A DNA stretch of 64,000 bases from a virus, in the IMG/VR virus record IMGVR_UViG_3300012950_001127, positions 1 through 64,000 of that record; one strand, given 5' to 3'. The translations under genes were made by a program, and so were the position numbers. The notes beneath the pieces are model-generated. The model saw only the letters and a list, made by a program, of their open reading frames with translations. It did no database searches and had not been told where the DNA came from. Below are positions 16,633-24,900 of the stretch, piece by piece (positions within the stretch are counted from its first letter, which is position 1; each line of letters begins with the position of its first letter).

Positions 16633-17766
16633 ATGGCAGATACAAAAGCAAAAAACAAGCTAGAAGCAGCTATCTCTAAGCTAGTAGCGTTTCAACCCTT
16701 GTACGGAGAGGTTTTTCTTCACCTTAATAAGAAGGAGCGTAAGAGCATCCCTACTCTTGCAGTAGGGGTTATTAGGCGAGTTGATTTGGCTCTTTATTAT
16801 AATCCAGATTTTATTTCAAAGCTGACCCCAACTGAGCTTAGAGGCGTTTTAAAGCATGAGGCGCTTCATGTTTTGTTGCATCATCTTACTCGCGCAAAAC
16901 ACTTTGCCTTTAATTTTCGTGGATATAATATTGCAGCAGATTGCGCTATTAACTGCCACATTGAAGGGCTGCCAGAAGGAGCGTTGTATCCATCTACATT
17001 TCAGTTAGAAGATAATCAATCGTCTGAATGGTATTACGAGAAGCTAAAGAAGGAGTGTGAAGGCGAAGGAAAGGACTTTAGTGACCTTCCTGGAGACACT
17101 CTTGATGACCACTCTATGTGGGAAGAGTTCGATGATGATATTGTAGAGGAAAAGATTAGAAATATCGCAGAAAAGGCAATTAAAGAGCAGGAGAAGAAGG
17201 GCTGGGGGAATATTAGTGGCAATTTGGCACAACAGATTATTGCGGCTAATAAGCCGGTTGTGAATTGGAAAAAAGAGGTTAGGTGGTTTATTAACAAACT
17301 TGTTTTGATGGGCCGAAAGCATACTCGTATGCGCCCAAATAGACGATATGGTATGATTGCGCCGGGTACTAAGAGAAACTATACTAGCAAGCTTTTGGTT
17401 AGCTTTGACACCTCTGGGTCCGTTTCTGACAGTCAGCTTGAATACTTTGCAACAGAATTAAATGGAATGATTGATCATGTCCAAGTAGACTTTGTTCAGT
17501 TTGATACTAGGATTCATGGAAAGCCTGCTCCTTATAGTAAGAAGGCTTCAAAGATTGATATAATTGGGCGTGGTGGAACAAACTTTCATCCGGTTATTGA
17601 ATTGGCCGATGAGCAGAAATATGATGGTCTTATAGTTTTTACAGATGGATATGCTCCATTTCCAGACAGACCTAGAACCAGAGTATTATGGGCAGTCTGT
17701 GAGCAAGACCGTGATGTAGCTTTCCCATATGGGAAAAAGGTAGTTATTGAACAAAAGAAGCGGTAG
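16633..17766 (+). CDS. Putative metallopeptidase with C-terminal VWA-like domain, partner of the MoxR ATPase
   Basis: A 377-residue protein of the DUF2201/COG3864 type. An N-terminal metallopeptidase-like region has KHEALHVLLHH near residue 74 (HExxH). The C-terminal VWA-like domain has a MIDAS motif, DTSGSVSD near 259, then GRGGTNFHP and FTDGYAPFP. Next to a MoxR ATPase this forms a classic two-gene remodelling pair. The natural substrate is unknown; a phage or host complex that needs metal-dependent remodelling is inferred. It shares the CGT-rich Arg codon use of the ATPase gene. SD AAAGGAG precedes the ATG, and a strong terminator follows. Confidence 0.88.
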   Translation: MADTKAKNKLEAAISKLVAFQPLYGEVFLHLNKKERKSIPTLAVGVIRRVDLALYYNPDFISKLTPTELRGVLKHEALHVLLHHLTRAKHFAFNFRGYNIAADCAINCHIEGLPEGALYPSTFQLEDNQSSEWYYEKLKKECEGEGKDFSDLPGDTLDDHSMWEEFDDDIVEEKIRNIAEKAIKEQEKKGWGNISGNLAQQIIAANKPVVNWKKEVRWFINKLVLMGRKHTRMRPNRRYGMIAPGTKRNYTSKLLVSFDTSGSVSDSQLEYFATELNGMIDHVQVDFVQFDTRIHGKPAPYSKKASKIDIIGRGGTNFHPVIELADEQKYDGLIVFTDGYAPFPDRPRTRVLWAVCEQDRDVAFPYGKKVVIEQKKR

Positions 17767-17769
17767 TAT

Positions 17770-17805
17770 AAAGGGTGGAGACATTATGTCTCCACCCTTT
17801 TTTTA
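17770..17805 (+). terminator. Strong rho-independent terminator
   Basis: A 13-bp perfect stem (AAGGGTGGAGACA / TGTCTCCACCCTT) with a three-base loop is followed by a T-run. It ends the MoxR-VWA unit, just before the M16 protease gene. Confidence 0.95.
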
Positions 17806-17822
17806 TCTTTAGTGAGGAGTGT

Positions 17823-19028
17823 ATGATACAAGTAATAGGCAAGACACATAGCAGAATGGCTACAATAATAGTGGCTTTTGGCTCTGGCTCAAGAGTCGAG
17901 TCGAAGAGTGGCTATAATCATGGTGTTGCACATATGCTTGAACACTGCATCTTTAAGGGCACAGAAAAGAGAACTAACTTAGAGATTCAAAAGAATATAG
18001 CATTTTTAGGTGGCTTTTCTAATGCGTTTACTTCGCATGAAATGATAGCTTATTATATAACTGTACCGTATGAGAACTTAGAGCCATGTCTAGACATATT
18101 GTCAGACATGGTTTTTTGTTCTACCTTTCCAGAGGAAGAGTTTTTAAAAGAAAAAGAAGTTGTTAAAGAGGAAGAAGTGTCGTCATTAGACGATACTCCT
18201 TCTTTTATGTGGAGAGAGTTCTCATCCATGTTCTTTGATAATTATTTATCTGATACTGTTATAGGTACACAGGAAAGTATTGATAAATTTTCTAGAAATG
18301 AAGTAGAGAGATTTCATTCTGAATATTGTCAAAGAAAAGATGCAGTCATTTCTTTGTGCTCTAACTTAAGAAAGAAAGACGCAAAGAGCCTGCTTAGAAA
18401 GTATTTTGGCTTACCTAACGGCAAGATCAAAAGGTCTTTAAAGTTTAAAGATTCTAACTATAAAGCCAGCGAATGTTTGGAGGCAATTAGGCCGGGGATA
18501 GAACATACATATGTTTGGATGGGTATGCCGTCATTTAAAACGGCATCTAGCGTAGAGCCAGCGTGTCAGGTCTTAATGACCATTCTTGGCAGGGGAATGG
18601 ACTGTAGACTCTTTACAGAAGTCCGAGAAAATAGAGGGCTAGTTTACGGAATCTCTGCCGGATTTTCAGACTGGCAAAATGCTGGAGTTAGTTTGGTTGA
18701 CTTTTCTACCAGAGATTCTAATGTGGATGATGCACTAGAAATTGTTGACAGAGAGCTTGATCGGATTAAAATGGAATTATGTAGTGACGAGGAAGTGCAG
18801 AGGGCAAAGAACAAATTGAGGTCTTCCTTCTATTCTGCTACAGAAGATAGCTATAGTATTGCGTTTTGGCGCCTTAAGGAAAAGATGTTTAAGCTTCCTA
18901 CTATAGAAGACTATATGTCTAAGATTGAGTCTATAACAAAGAAAGATATAATGGAGGCCGCAAATCTAGTTTTTGACAAAGATAAGCGACTAATGTTAAT
19001 ATGTCGAGGACCAGAAGATTCTGGTTAA
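17823..19028 (+). CDS. M16 (insulinase / mitochondrial processing peptidase) family zinc protease
   Basis: A 401-residue M16 peptidase with the inverted zinc motif HMLEH at about residues 37-41, downstream glutamates in KEEEVSSLDD, and the C-terminal-half motif RLFTEVRENRGLVYGI near 260 that contacts substrate in active dimers. The length fits a single M16B subunit of about 420 residues. It should degrade or process peptides in the cytoplasm or, if exported, the periplasm; no signal peptide is seen. The frame extends upstream through the terminator, but the ATG at 17823 has GAGGAG directly before it. M16 proteases are unusual in phages. Confidence 0.9.
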   Translation: MIQVIGKTHSRMATIIVAFGSGSRVESKSGYNHGVAHMLEHCIFKGTEKRTNLEIQKNIAFLGGFSNAFTSHEMIAYYITVPYENLEPCLDILSDMVFCSTFPEEEFLKEKEVVKEEEVSSLDDTPSFMWREFSSMFFDNYLSDTVIGTQESIDKFSRNEVERFHSEYCQRKDAVISLCSNLRKKDAKSLLRKYFGLPNGKIKRSLKFKDSNYKASECLEAIRPGIEHTYVWMGMPSFKTASSVEPACQVLMTILGRGMDCRLFTEVRENRGLVYGISAGFSDWQNAGVSLVDFSTRDSNVDDALEIVDRELDRIKMELCSDEEVQRAKNKLRSSFYSATEDSYSIAFWRLKEKMFKLPTIEDYMSKIESITKKDIMEAANLVFDKDKRLMLICRGPEDSG

Positions 19029-19045
19029 AAATTACTGGAGTAAGA

Positions 19046-19783
19046 ATGACTGTTCCTGAGAAATCTATTTTGTTATATGAAGATGGAATTGGGCAAGTTG
19101 ATTATGTGCAGCATATGGGCACTGATTTAACTATTGTCAATAGTGCGCGAGTTTCTTTTGGAAAAGAGAAAAAGGAGTTAGACAAGAGAGATATTAAGTT
19201 AATTAATTATTTAGTTAATCCGCCAGAGGGCAAGATGCACTCTTCGGTATTTGAACATAATGTTGTTACCTTTCGCTTCATTGTTCCACTCTTTGTTCGC
19301 TCTCAACATCATAGACACCGGACTTGGTCTTATAATGAAATTAGTCGTCGCTATACTAATGTGAATATTCGATTTTATAATCCTGTCATGCTTAGAGCAC
19401 AGCATGAGTCAAACAGACAAGCAAGTAATCAAAGCGAACTAATTAACCCGCTTGTGTCTTATCCTAAGCATATGTATGCCGCTATGAACGCCTCTACTGC
19501 CATAAGAGAGCATGGAGAGAACAGCCTTTTGCTCTATGAAAGACTGCTTGAAAGCGGAGTTTGCAGAGAGCAGGCCAGAGGGGTGTTGCCTCAAAATATG
19601 TATACAGAGTATTATGGGACTGTAAATCTCAATAACTTATTAAAGTTTATTGGACTTAGATTGCACGAAGGCGCACAATGGGAAATACAGCAAGTGGCAA
19701 AAGCTTGTCTTGATATTGCAACTACTCTGTGGCCTGTTGCGGTAGGTTCTTATAAGAAGTATTGTGAAGCTAATAGTAAATAA
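19046..19783 (+). CDS. thyX: FAD-dependent thymidylate synthase ThyX
   Basis: A 245-residue flavin-dependent thymidylate synthase. The hallmark motif RHRTWSYNEISRRY lies near residues 90-103, preceded by FEHNVVTFRF, which fits the dUMP/FAD site of the family. It methylates dUMP to dTMP with methylenetetrahydrofolate and NADPH, supplying thymidine for an A+T-rich genome. I chose the ATG at 19046 because GGAG precedes it; the frame is open from 19001 inside the M16 gene. Length matches the family norm. Confidence 0.95.
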   Translation: MTVPEKSILLYEDGIGQVDYVQHMGTDLTIVNSARVSFGKEKKELDKRDIKLINYLVNPPEGKMHSSVFEHNVVTFRFIVPLFVRSQHHRHRTWSYNEISRRYTNVNIRFYNPVMLRAQHESNRQASNQSELINPLVSYPKHMYAAMNASTAIREHGENSLLLYERLLESGVCREQARGVLPQNMYTEYYGTVNLNNLLKFIGLRLHEGAQWEIQQVAKACLDIATTLWPVAVGSYKKYCEANSK

Positions 19784-19933
19784 CTCTCTTCTGCCGCCAA
19801 GTCTGGAAGATTTCGGGCAAAAACTTCACAAAATTGAGGGATCTTTTTTAAAAGACGGTAATATGTATATTGTATATGATATAAGTTAGTTGTAATTACT
19901 ATGATTATTAAACATATATAACATTTCGGAGAA

Positions 19934-20269
19934 ATGGTGAGTTTTGTTGATTTTTTAATATTTTTATTTGGCTGTACTGGCCTTACAATAAATTTAGTTT
20001 CCAGCGAAATACTGAGACCACTTAGGGAGTTTGTTCTTTCTAAGTCAGAAAAATTGGGATATCTCTTAAGTTGCCCGATGTGTTCTGGGTTTTGGATTGG
20101 TTTAGTGGCAAGTAGCTTCTTTGAGATCAATCCTGTTTTTGGGGCAGCAACAGCTAGTTTTTCAAGTTGGTTTGCTGCAAACTTTATAGATGCGATATAT
20201 GCAGTTGGTGTTTATTATGATGTACAACTTCAAGATGGAGAATTAGAAGATGAAAGAACTACTGAGTAG
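19934..20269 (+). CDS. Small membrane protein, DUF1360-like
   Basis: A 111-residue protein with two or three hydrophobic segments (about 4-22, 50-65, 70-88) and the motif LLSCPMCSGFWIG between them. The Cys-Pro-x-Cys before a Trp-containing membrane segment is typical of DUF1360-type proteins of unknown function. The C-terminal tail is acidic. SD CGGAG precedes the ATG. The 150-base gap upstream contains no gene that I can support. It overlaps the hsp20 gene by 20 bases. Confidence 0.7.
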   Translation: MVSFVDFLIFLFGCTGLTINLVSSEILRPLREFVLSKSEKLGYLLSCPMCSGFWIGLVASSFFEINPVFGAATASFSSWFAANFIDAIYAVGVYYDVQLQDGELEDERTTE

Positions 20270-20759
20270 AGTTTCCCTTCCGGGAAGAGTTATTGATTTA
20301 ATTTGGTCTGATGATGAATATTACAGAGATATTATTTCTAATAAAAAAGTAACCAGCTCTGGAAAGTTTCCAAGATGTGACCAATGGTGTGATGAAGAGG
20401 GGTTTCATATGGCCTTTGCGCTGGCGGGCTATTCGTCGGAAGACGTAGAGGTGTTTGCCTCATTAAGTGAGATTCACATTCATGGACAAGGATTAAAGAC
20501 TACTTCTGAAGCATCCTCCAAAGTTGTTGAGGAGGGGGAGGCAGAAGATGATTATCCCGCCAAAGAGCCGAGGTTAGGGGTCCAAACAGGCATGATCGTT
20601 AGAGGGATTGCCAGAAGAAATTTTAAAACAAAATATTTTATAAATCAATTCTTTGATACGGCTAAGGCAATTGCGATTATGAACAATGGATTATTAGAAA
20701 TAATTGTTCCAAAGTCTAAAAAACAAAGCCTTGAAAAGATCAAGATACAGGAGAAATAA
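20250..20759 (+). CDS. Hsp20 / alpha-crystallin family small heat shock protein
   Basis: A 169-residue protein with an alpha-crystallin domain. The first strands include FHMAFALAGYSSEDVEVFAS, and the end has FFDTAKAIAIMNNGLLEII followed by VPK, the family's A-x-x-x-N-G-L-L signature and I-x-V/P element. It is a holdase that keeps unfolding proteins soluble for GroEL-type refolding, so it fits the two chaperonins in this window. A charged insertion lies in the middle (VEEGEAEDDYPAKEP). It starts inside the preceding gene. Confidence 0.82.
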   Translation: MKELLSRVSLPGRVIDLIWSDDEYYRDIISNKKVTSSGKFPRCDQWCDEEGFHMAFALAGYSSEDVEVFASLSEIHIHGQGLKTTSEASSKVVEEGEAEDDYPAKEPRLGVQTGMIVRGIARRNFKTKYFINQFFDTAKAIAIMNNGLLEIIVPKSKKQSLEKIKIQEK

Positions 20760-20760
20760 A

Positions 20761-21015
20761 ATGGAAAATATTAATACTTTGATTAAGACAATGGTTGTCA
20801 GTATTGTTGATAATACTGAAGCCGTATTAGTTGAGGAGTCTGCTTCAGAAAAGGGAACTCTTTTTGAAATAAAAGTAGCGAAAGACGATGTTGGAAAGGT
20901 TATTGGGAAGCAGGGAAGAATAGCTAGTGCTCTCAGAACCGTTGCTAAGGCAGCTGGGGCAAAAGCTGGAGTTAGAGTTATGGTCAATGTTTTCAACAAG
21001 CCTTTAGATGTTTAG
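20761..21015 (+). CDS. KH-domain RNA-binding protein, KhpA-like
   Basis: An 84-residue single KH domain with the GxxG loop in VIGKQGRIASALR (about residues 46-58). Length and layout match KhpA/YlqC, a bacterial RNA chaperone that binds many mRNAs and sRNAs. I infer RNA binding, perhaps controlling phage or host transcripts. The ATG at 20761 follows CAGGAG and the stop of hsp20 by one base; the frame is open further upstream within hsp20 but lacks an SD there. KhpA homologues are not common phage genes. Confidence 0.85.
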   Translation: MENINTLIKTMVVSIVDNTEAVLVEESASEKGTLFEIKVAKDDVGKVIGKQGRIASALRTVAKAAGAKAGVRVMVNVFNKPLDV

Positions 21016-21035
21016 ATAAATATACGGAATATGTA

Positions 21036-21419
21036 ATGACTAAAAATTGGAGAGAAAAATGTATTAGTTATCCAAACTTAATGTTTGGAAGAGCCTTAAG
21101 AAGTGCTAAAAATAGAGCTATAAAGCGCAAAATTCCTTTTGATTTAACCAGAGAGTATTTAATAGACTTATTTGAAGGTCAGAATGGATTATGTTATTAT
21201 TCAGAAATTCCTCTCAATATAGTTAAAGAGAAGGAAAACAGAACACATGATCCATTTAAAATGTCTTTAGATTGTGTTGACCCAGACAAGGGTTATGTTC
21301 CGGGGAATGTTGTTTGGTGCGCATATTGTATTAATGCTTTAAAGCTAAAAATGTCTACTAACAAAATGGTAGATATATGCAGGCACGTGGTAAAGGTTGC
21401 AGGTGTAAAGGGCTGGTAG
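21036..21419 (+). CDS. HNH-family endonuclease-like protein
   Basis: A 127-residue protein whose C-terminal half follows the HNH layout: GLCYYSEIPLN, then SLDCVDPDKGYVPGNVVWC and AYCINALK. The usual SLDRID has Cys in place of Arg, and CYY...CAYC could bind a structural zinc. The family nicks or cleaves DNA, often as a free-standing homing endonuclease. No split gene is apparent next to it. The ATG has no strong SD. Confidence 0.75.
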   Translation: MTKNWREKCISYPNLMFGRALRSAKNRAIKRKIPFDLTREYLIDLFEGQNGLCYYSEIPLNIVKEKENRTHDPFKMSLDCVDPDKGYVPGNVVWCAYCINALKLKMSTNKMVDICRHVVKVAGVKGW

Positions 21420-21429
21420 TGAGGTTGGT

Positions 21430-21630
21430 ATGCTAGAAACAGAAGTAGAAAAGATTAAGAAGAAGGTTAATAGGATATATGAAAATTATGGCCTTGAGGT
21501 TGATGGTATGGCAGAAGAAGAAATGAGCAGAGTTTATAGATATTATATAGACGAAAAAAAACAATTGGAAAAAGATCTAAAAGACTCTGAAAAACATGCA
21601 ACTTCTGTTGATAATGATAAGGCTTTATAG
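21430..21630 (+). CDS. Small coiled-coil protein (66 aa)
   Basis: A highly charged helical protein (KIKKKVNRIYENYG, DEKKQLEKDLKDSEK) likely to form a coiled coil. GAGGTTGGT precedes the ATG, ten bases after the HNH stop. No family recognised. Confidence 0.6.
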   Translation: MLETEVEKIKKKVNRIYENYGLEVDGMAEEEMSRVYRYYIDEKKQLEKDLKDSEKHATSVDNDKAL

Positions 21631-21703
21631 GATGTACTATTAATATTTATATTTTTATCGTAGGATGCACGCACACACATGTTTGCACTTGAAGGAATAG
21701 ACG

Positions 21704-21988
21704 ATGGTAAACAAGAGAGAACTAGCAAAACGAGTCGCACAAAAAACATTATTATCTCAGAAGGAGGCTCTTCAGGTTGTTGAGGAGCTATTCTCTTCTA
21801 TTTTAGAATCTTTAGAAGAAGACGAAGAAGTATCAATAGTAGGGTTTGGAAAGTTTTATTTATATACTCATTCTTCAAGACCAGTAAGGAATCCCAAGAC
21901 TCAAGAAGAAATGATGCTAGAGCCATATAAGTCAGTTAAGTTTAAATCTAGCGATAAAGTTAAAAAGCATTTTAAGAAAAAGTCTTAA
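21704..21988 (+). CDS. HU/IHF-family histone-like DNA-binding protein
   Basis: A 94-residue HU-type protein. It begins VNKRELAKRVAQKT and has VSIVGFGKFYL near 45-55. The DNA-binding arm is modified: RPVRNPKTQEEMML replaces the usual RxGRNPxTGEEI. It would bend and package phage DNA or help replication and recombination complexes. GAAGGAA precedes the ATG. It lies nine bases upstream of the long fibre-like gene. Confidence 0.93.
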   Translation: MVNKRELAKRVAQKTLLSQKEALQVVEELFSSILESLEEDEEVSIVGFGKFYLYTHSSRPVRNPKTQEEMMLEPYKSVKFKSSDKVKKHFKKKS

Positions 21989-21997
21989 GGGGATCGA

Positions 21998-24900
21998 ATG
22001 GCGGTTGATAGCAAAGCAAAGTCTACTGAGTTTACTAGCGCAGTAACAATTGTAACGGCAGAATGGGCGAATTCCCATTTTATTACAGAGATTGAAGAAG
22101 GTCATTACGGGCACGTTCACGATGGTGAGCTAACGGACGGACACGCGGGGAAGGTTAATTTAACTGCTGGCGCGCACGTGCGCGGTCAGTTGCGTCATGC
22201 AAACTTGGCTGATGTTGCTGTACAAAAAAGAAATGTTCAAACATATCCGATAGGCCAAATATATAACGCCATTCCTGTATATGAAATAGATAGTGAAGGG
22301 AATAAACAATACTATCTAGACCTAAGCTTGTTTGAGCCTGCCGGTGATGATAAAAATATACAATATAATCATAACGGTGTTCTCGGCGCAGAGTCTGGAT
22401 TCTCTTGGGACTATACAAATAATAGGTTAGGGCTGGGATATGACAACCCCATGGCAAGAATTCATGTAGTAGGCACAGATAATAGCAACGATTCCGTCCT
22501 TTTTTTCACAGAGACACACGATGGCGACGGGGGCGGGAATCTAGTTTTTAGAAAAGCTAGAGGCGGAGTTGCAAATCCGACTGGTACAGGCTACCTTGGC
22601 GTCACAAGTGGTGATTTTATTGGCACTATTCGGTTCGATGGGTACGATTCAGATAATAGTGATCCAAGCTCCACTGGATATACGAAAGCTGCATCTATTC
22701 ATGCTAAAGTTGATGGCGCCCCTGTTGCCGGATCGGTCCCAGGAAAAATTATATTTAAAACGGTTCCGGTGAGCGGCACCAGTCTGATAGAAAGAGTAAC
22801 CATTAAGAATGATGGAAAGGTTGGCATAGGAATCGAGGAGCCAACAGCTCTTCTTCATGTAGATGGTGGAGCAATAATTGAAGGTGATTTAACTGTAAAT
22901 GGAACAATGACCACTCTTAATACTACAGAGATGACAGTTGACGATCCAAATATTGAGTTAAATGCCATTGGCTCTTCTGCTACAGATACACTTGCAGATG
23001 GAGGAGGAATTACCCTTCATGGAAGCGGATCTTCTGTTTATACAATCGCTTGGGCTAACGCAACTAATCGTTGGCACTTTAACCAAGGCATAGAGATTGA
23101 TGGGACTGATACAAACTTAATCGTAGGAGGGGACAGCCCTGGAGCCGGAAGCAATCAGATAGGACTCAGAACAGACAGTCCTGCGTTTCCATTCCATATG
23201 CAGAACAGTGATCAGCTTATTGCGCATAATGAGCCAGCGAATGCTGATTGCAAGTCTATTCAGTTTAGAAAGAGTAAGGGAGCTACGGGGGCATACACAG
23301 ATTATACGAAAGTAACTACTGATGATGCCCTTGGGGCCATTAGATTTTTTGGAGCAGATGGAGCAAAGTATGTGCAAGCAGCAAATATTGTTAGCTTTGT
23401 TGATGAAGACGCCCTCGGGGTCGATGTGGACGATATGCCCGGAATGCTTGTGTTCGGAACTACAAGTGATGGAGACAATTCTGTTACAGAAAGAGTAAGG
23501 ATTTCAAGCAAAGGTCATGTAGGAATTGGACTTGTAGAGGGTGGAGGGACAGAGGTTCTTAGAAGGCTTGATGTTAAAGGTGCCGCTGGAGCTAATACAT
23601 CCCCCGTAAGAATTAGAGAAATTACCGAAGGTATGGGGAAGGTTTTAGTTTGGGATAAAGACGGAGACATGGGATCGGCCCCCAATAATTTAGCTGGCGA
23701 TGTATATTGGGCTCCTATAGAGTTTTTCGAATCAACTGAAGAGAATCCAGCTACGGTAGAGGTTTCAGGGCCTGAAAATGAAGACACTGCGGTTGTTGTA
23801 AACCCTCCATCAGGAGGGTATGATGCCGATGGCATTGAGCTGATGTTTTATTCTGTTAATCCGAGTAATAATCGTATTCCCTTTAATATAAATCAGCATG
23901 GACATATGGGAGTTGGGAAGATTAATGCTGGACAAACTTATAGAATTGACGCCGATGGAGTTGTAAATGCAACCGGATTTGCTATTGGTGGAGTTGCGTT
24001 AACAGCGTCTATTGGGCAGCTTAATGATGCTGGAGGCCAAACGCCAGCGGCAGGTGGCACAGCAGAGGCTAACAAGGCTGTTGTTTTAGACGCCAATAAA
24101 GATATAGTTGGCCTTAGAGATCAGAAGCTTGAGGGGGATATACATTTTACAAATGACACAAAGGGATTTAAGGACGCTAACGGAAATTATCAAGCTAAAT
24201 TCAATCAAGTTGCTGACGCTGTAAATAATTTAGCGATTTCTAATGCTGCAACAGGAGGAGCTCCAGTTCTTGCGGCCTCTGGATCAGATGCTAACGTTGG
24301 ATTAACTTTCAGCACACAAGGGACGGGAGCGCATGTTCTTAGACACGCCAACCAAGACACTTTGGCTATAAGAAATGATTCTGGAGATGCTATTTATCAG
24401 CAGCAGGTGGCCGGGAAAGATCATGTATTTAAAGCTCAAGATGGGGTCGAAGCGTTAAGAATTAAGAGCGATGGTAACGTCGGCATCGGAATTGCCTCTC
24501 CTAATGATTACGTAGATGAAAAGAGAAATCTTGTACTTGGATCAACAACAGCCCACACGGGAATGACTATTGTTTCCGGGCCTACCCATATGGGCACGAT
24601 TCAATTCAGAAGTGATACCGCCGTTAACAATATAGAAGGCTGGGTGGACTATAGCCAGAATTCAAAGGCAATGCGCTTTGGAACTAATGGCCTTAACACT
24701 CGTATGGTTATTGACTCATCTGGCAACGTCGGTATTGGAACGATTAACCCGGTTCATACGCTGGATGTAACGGGAGACATAAACTTAACTGGGGATTTTT
24801 CTTTTGATGCATCTGCAGCAGTTGTCAGTGCCATTTTAGATGAAGATGCAATGGGGTCAAATAGCGCAACAGCATTGGCAACCCAACAGTCTATTAAGGC

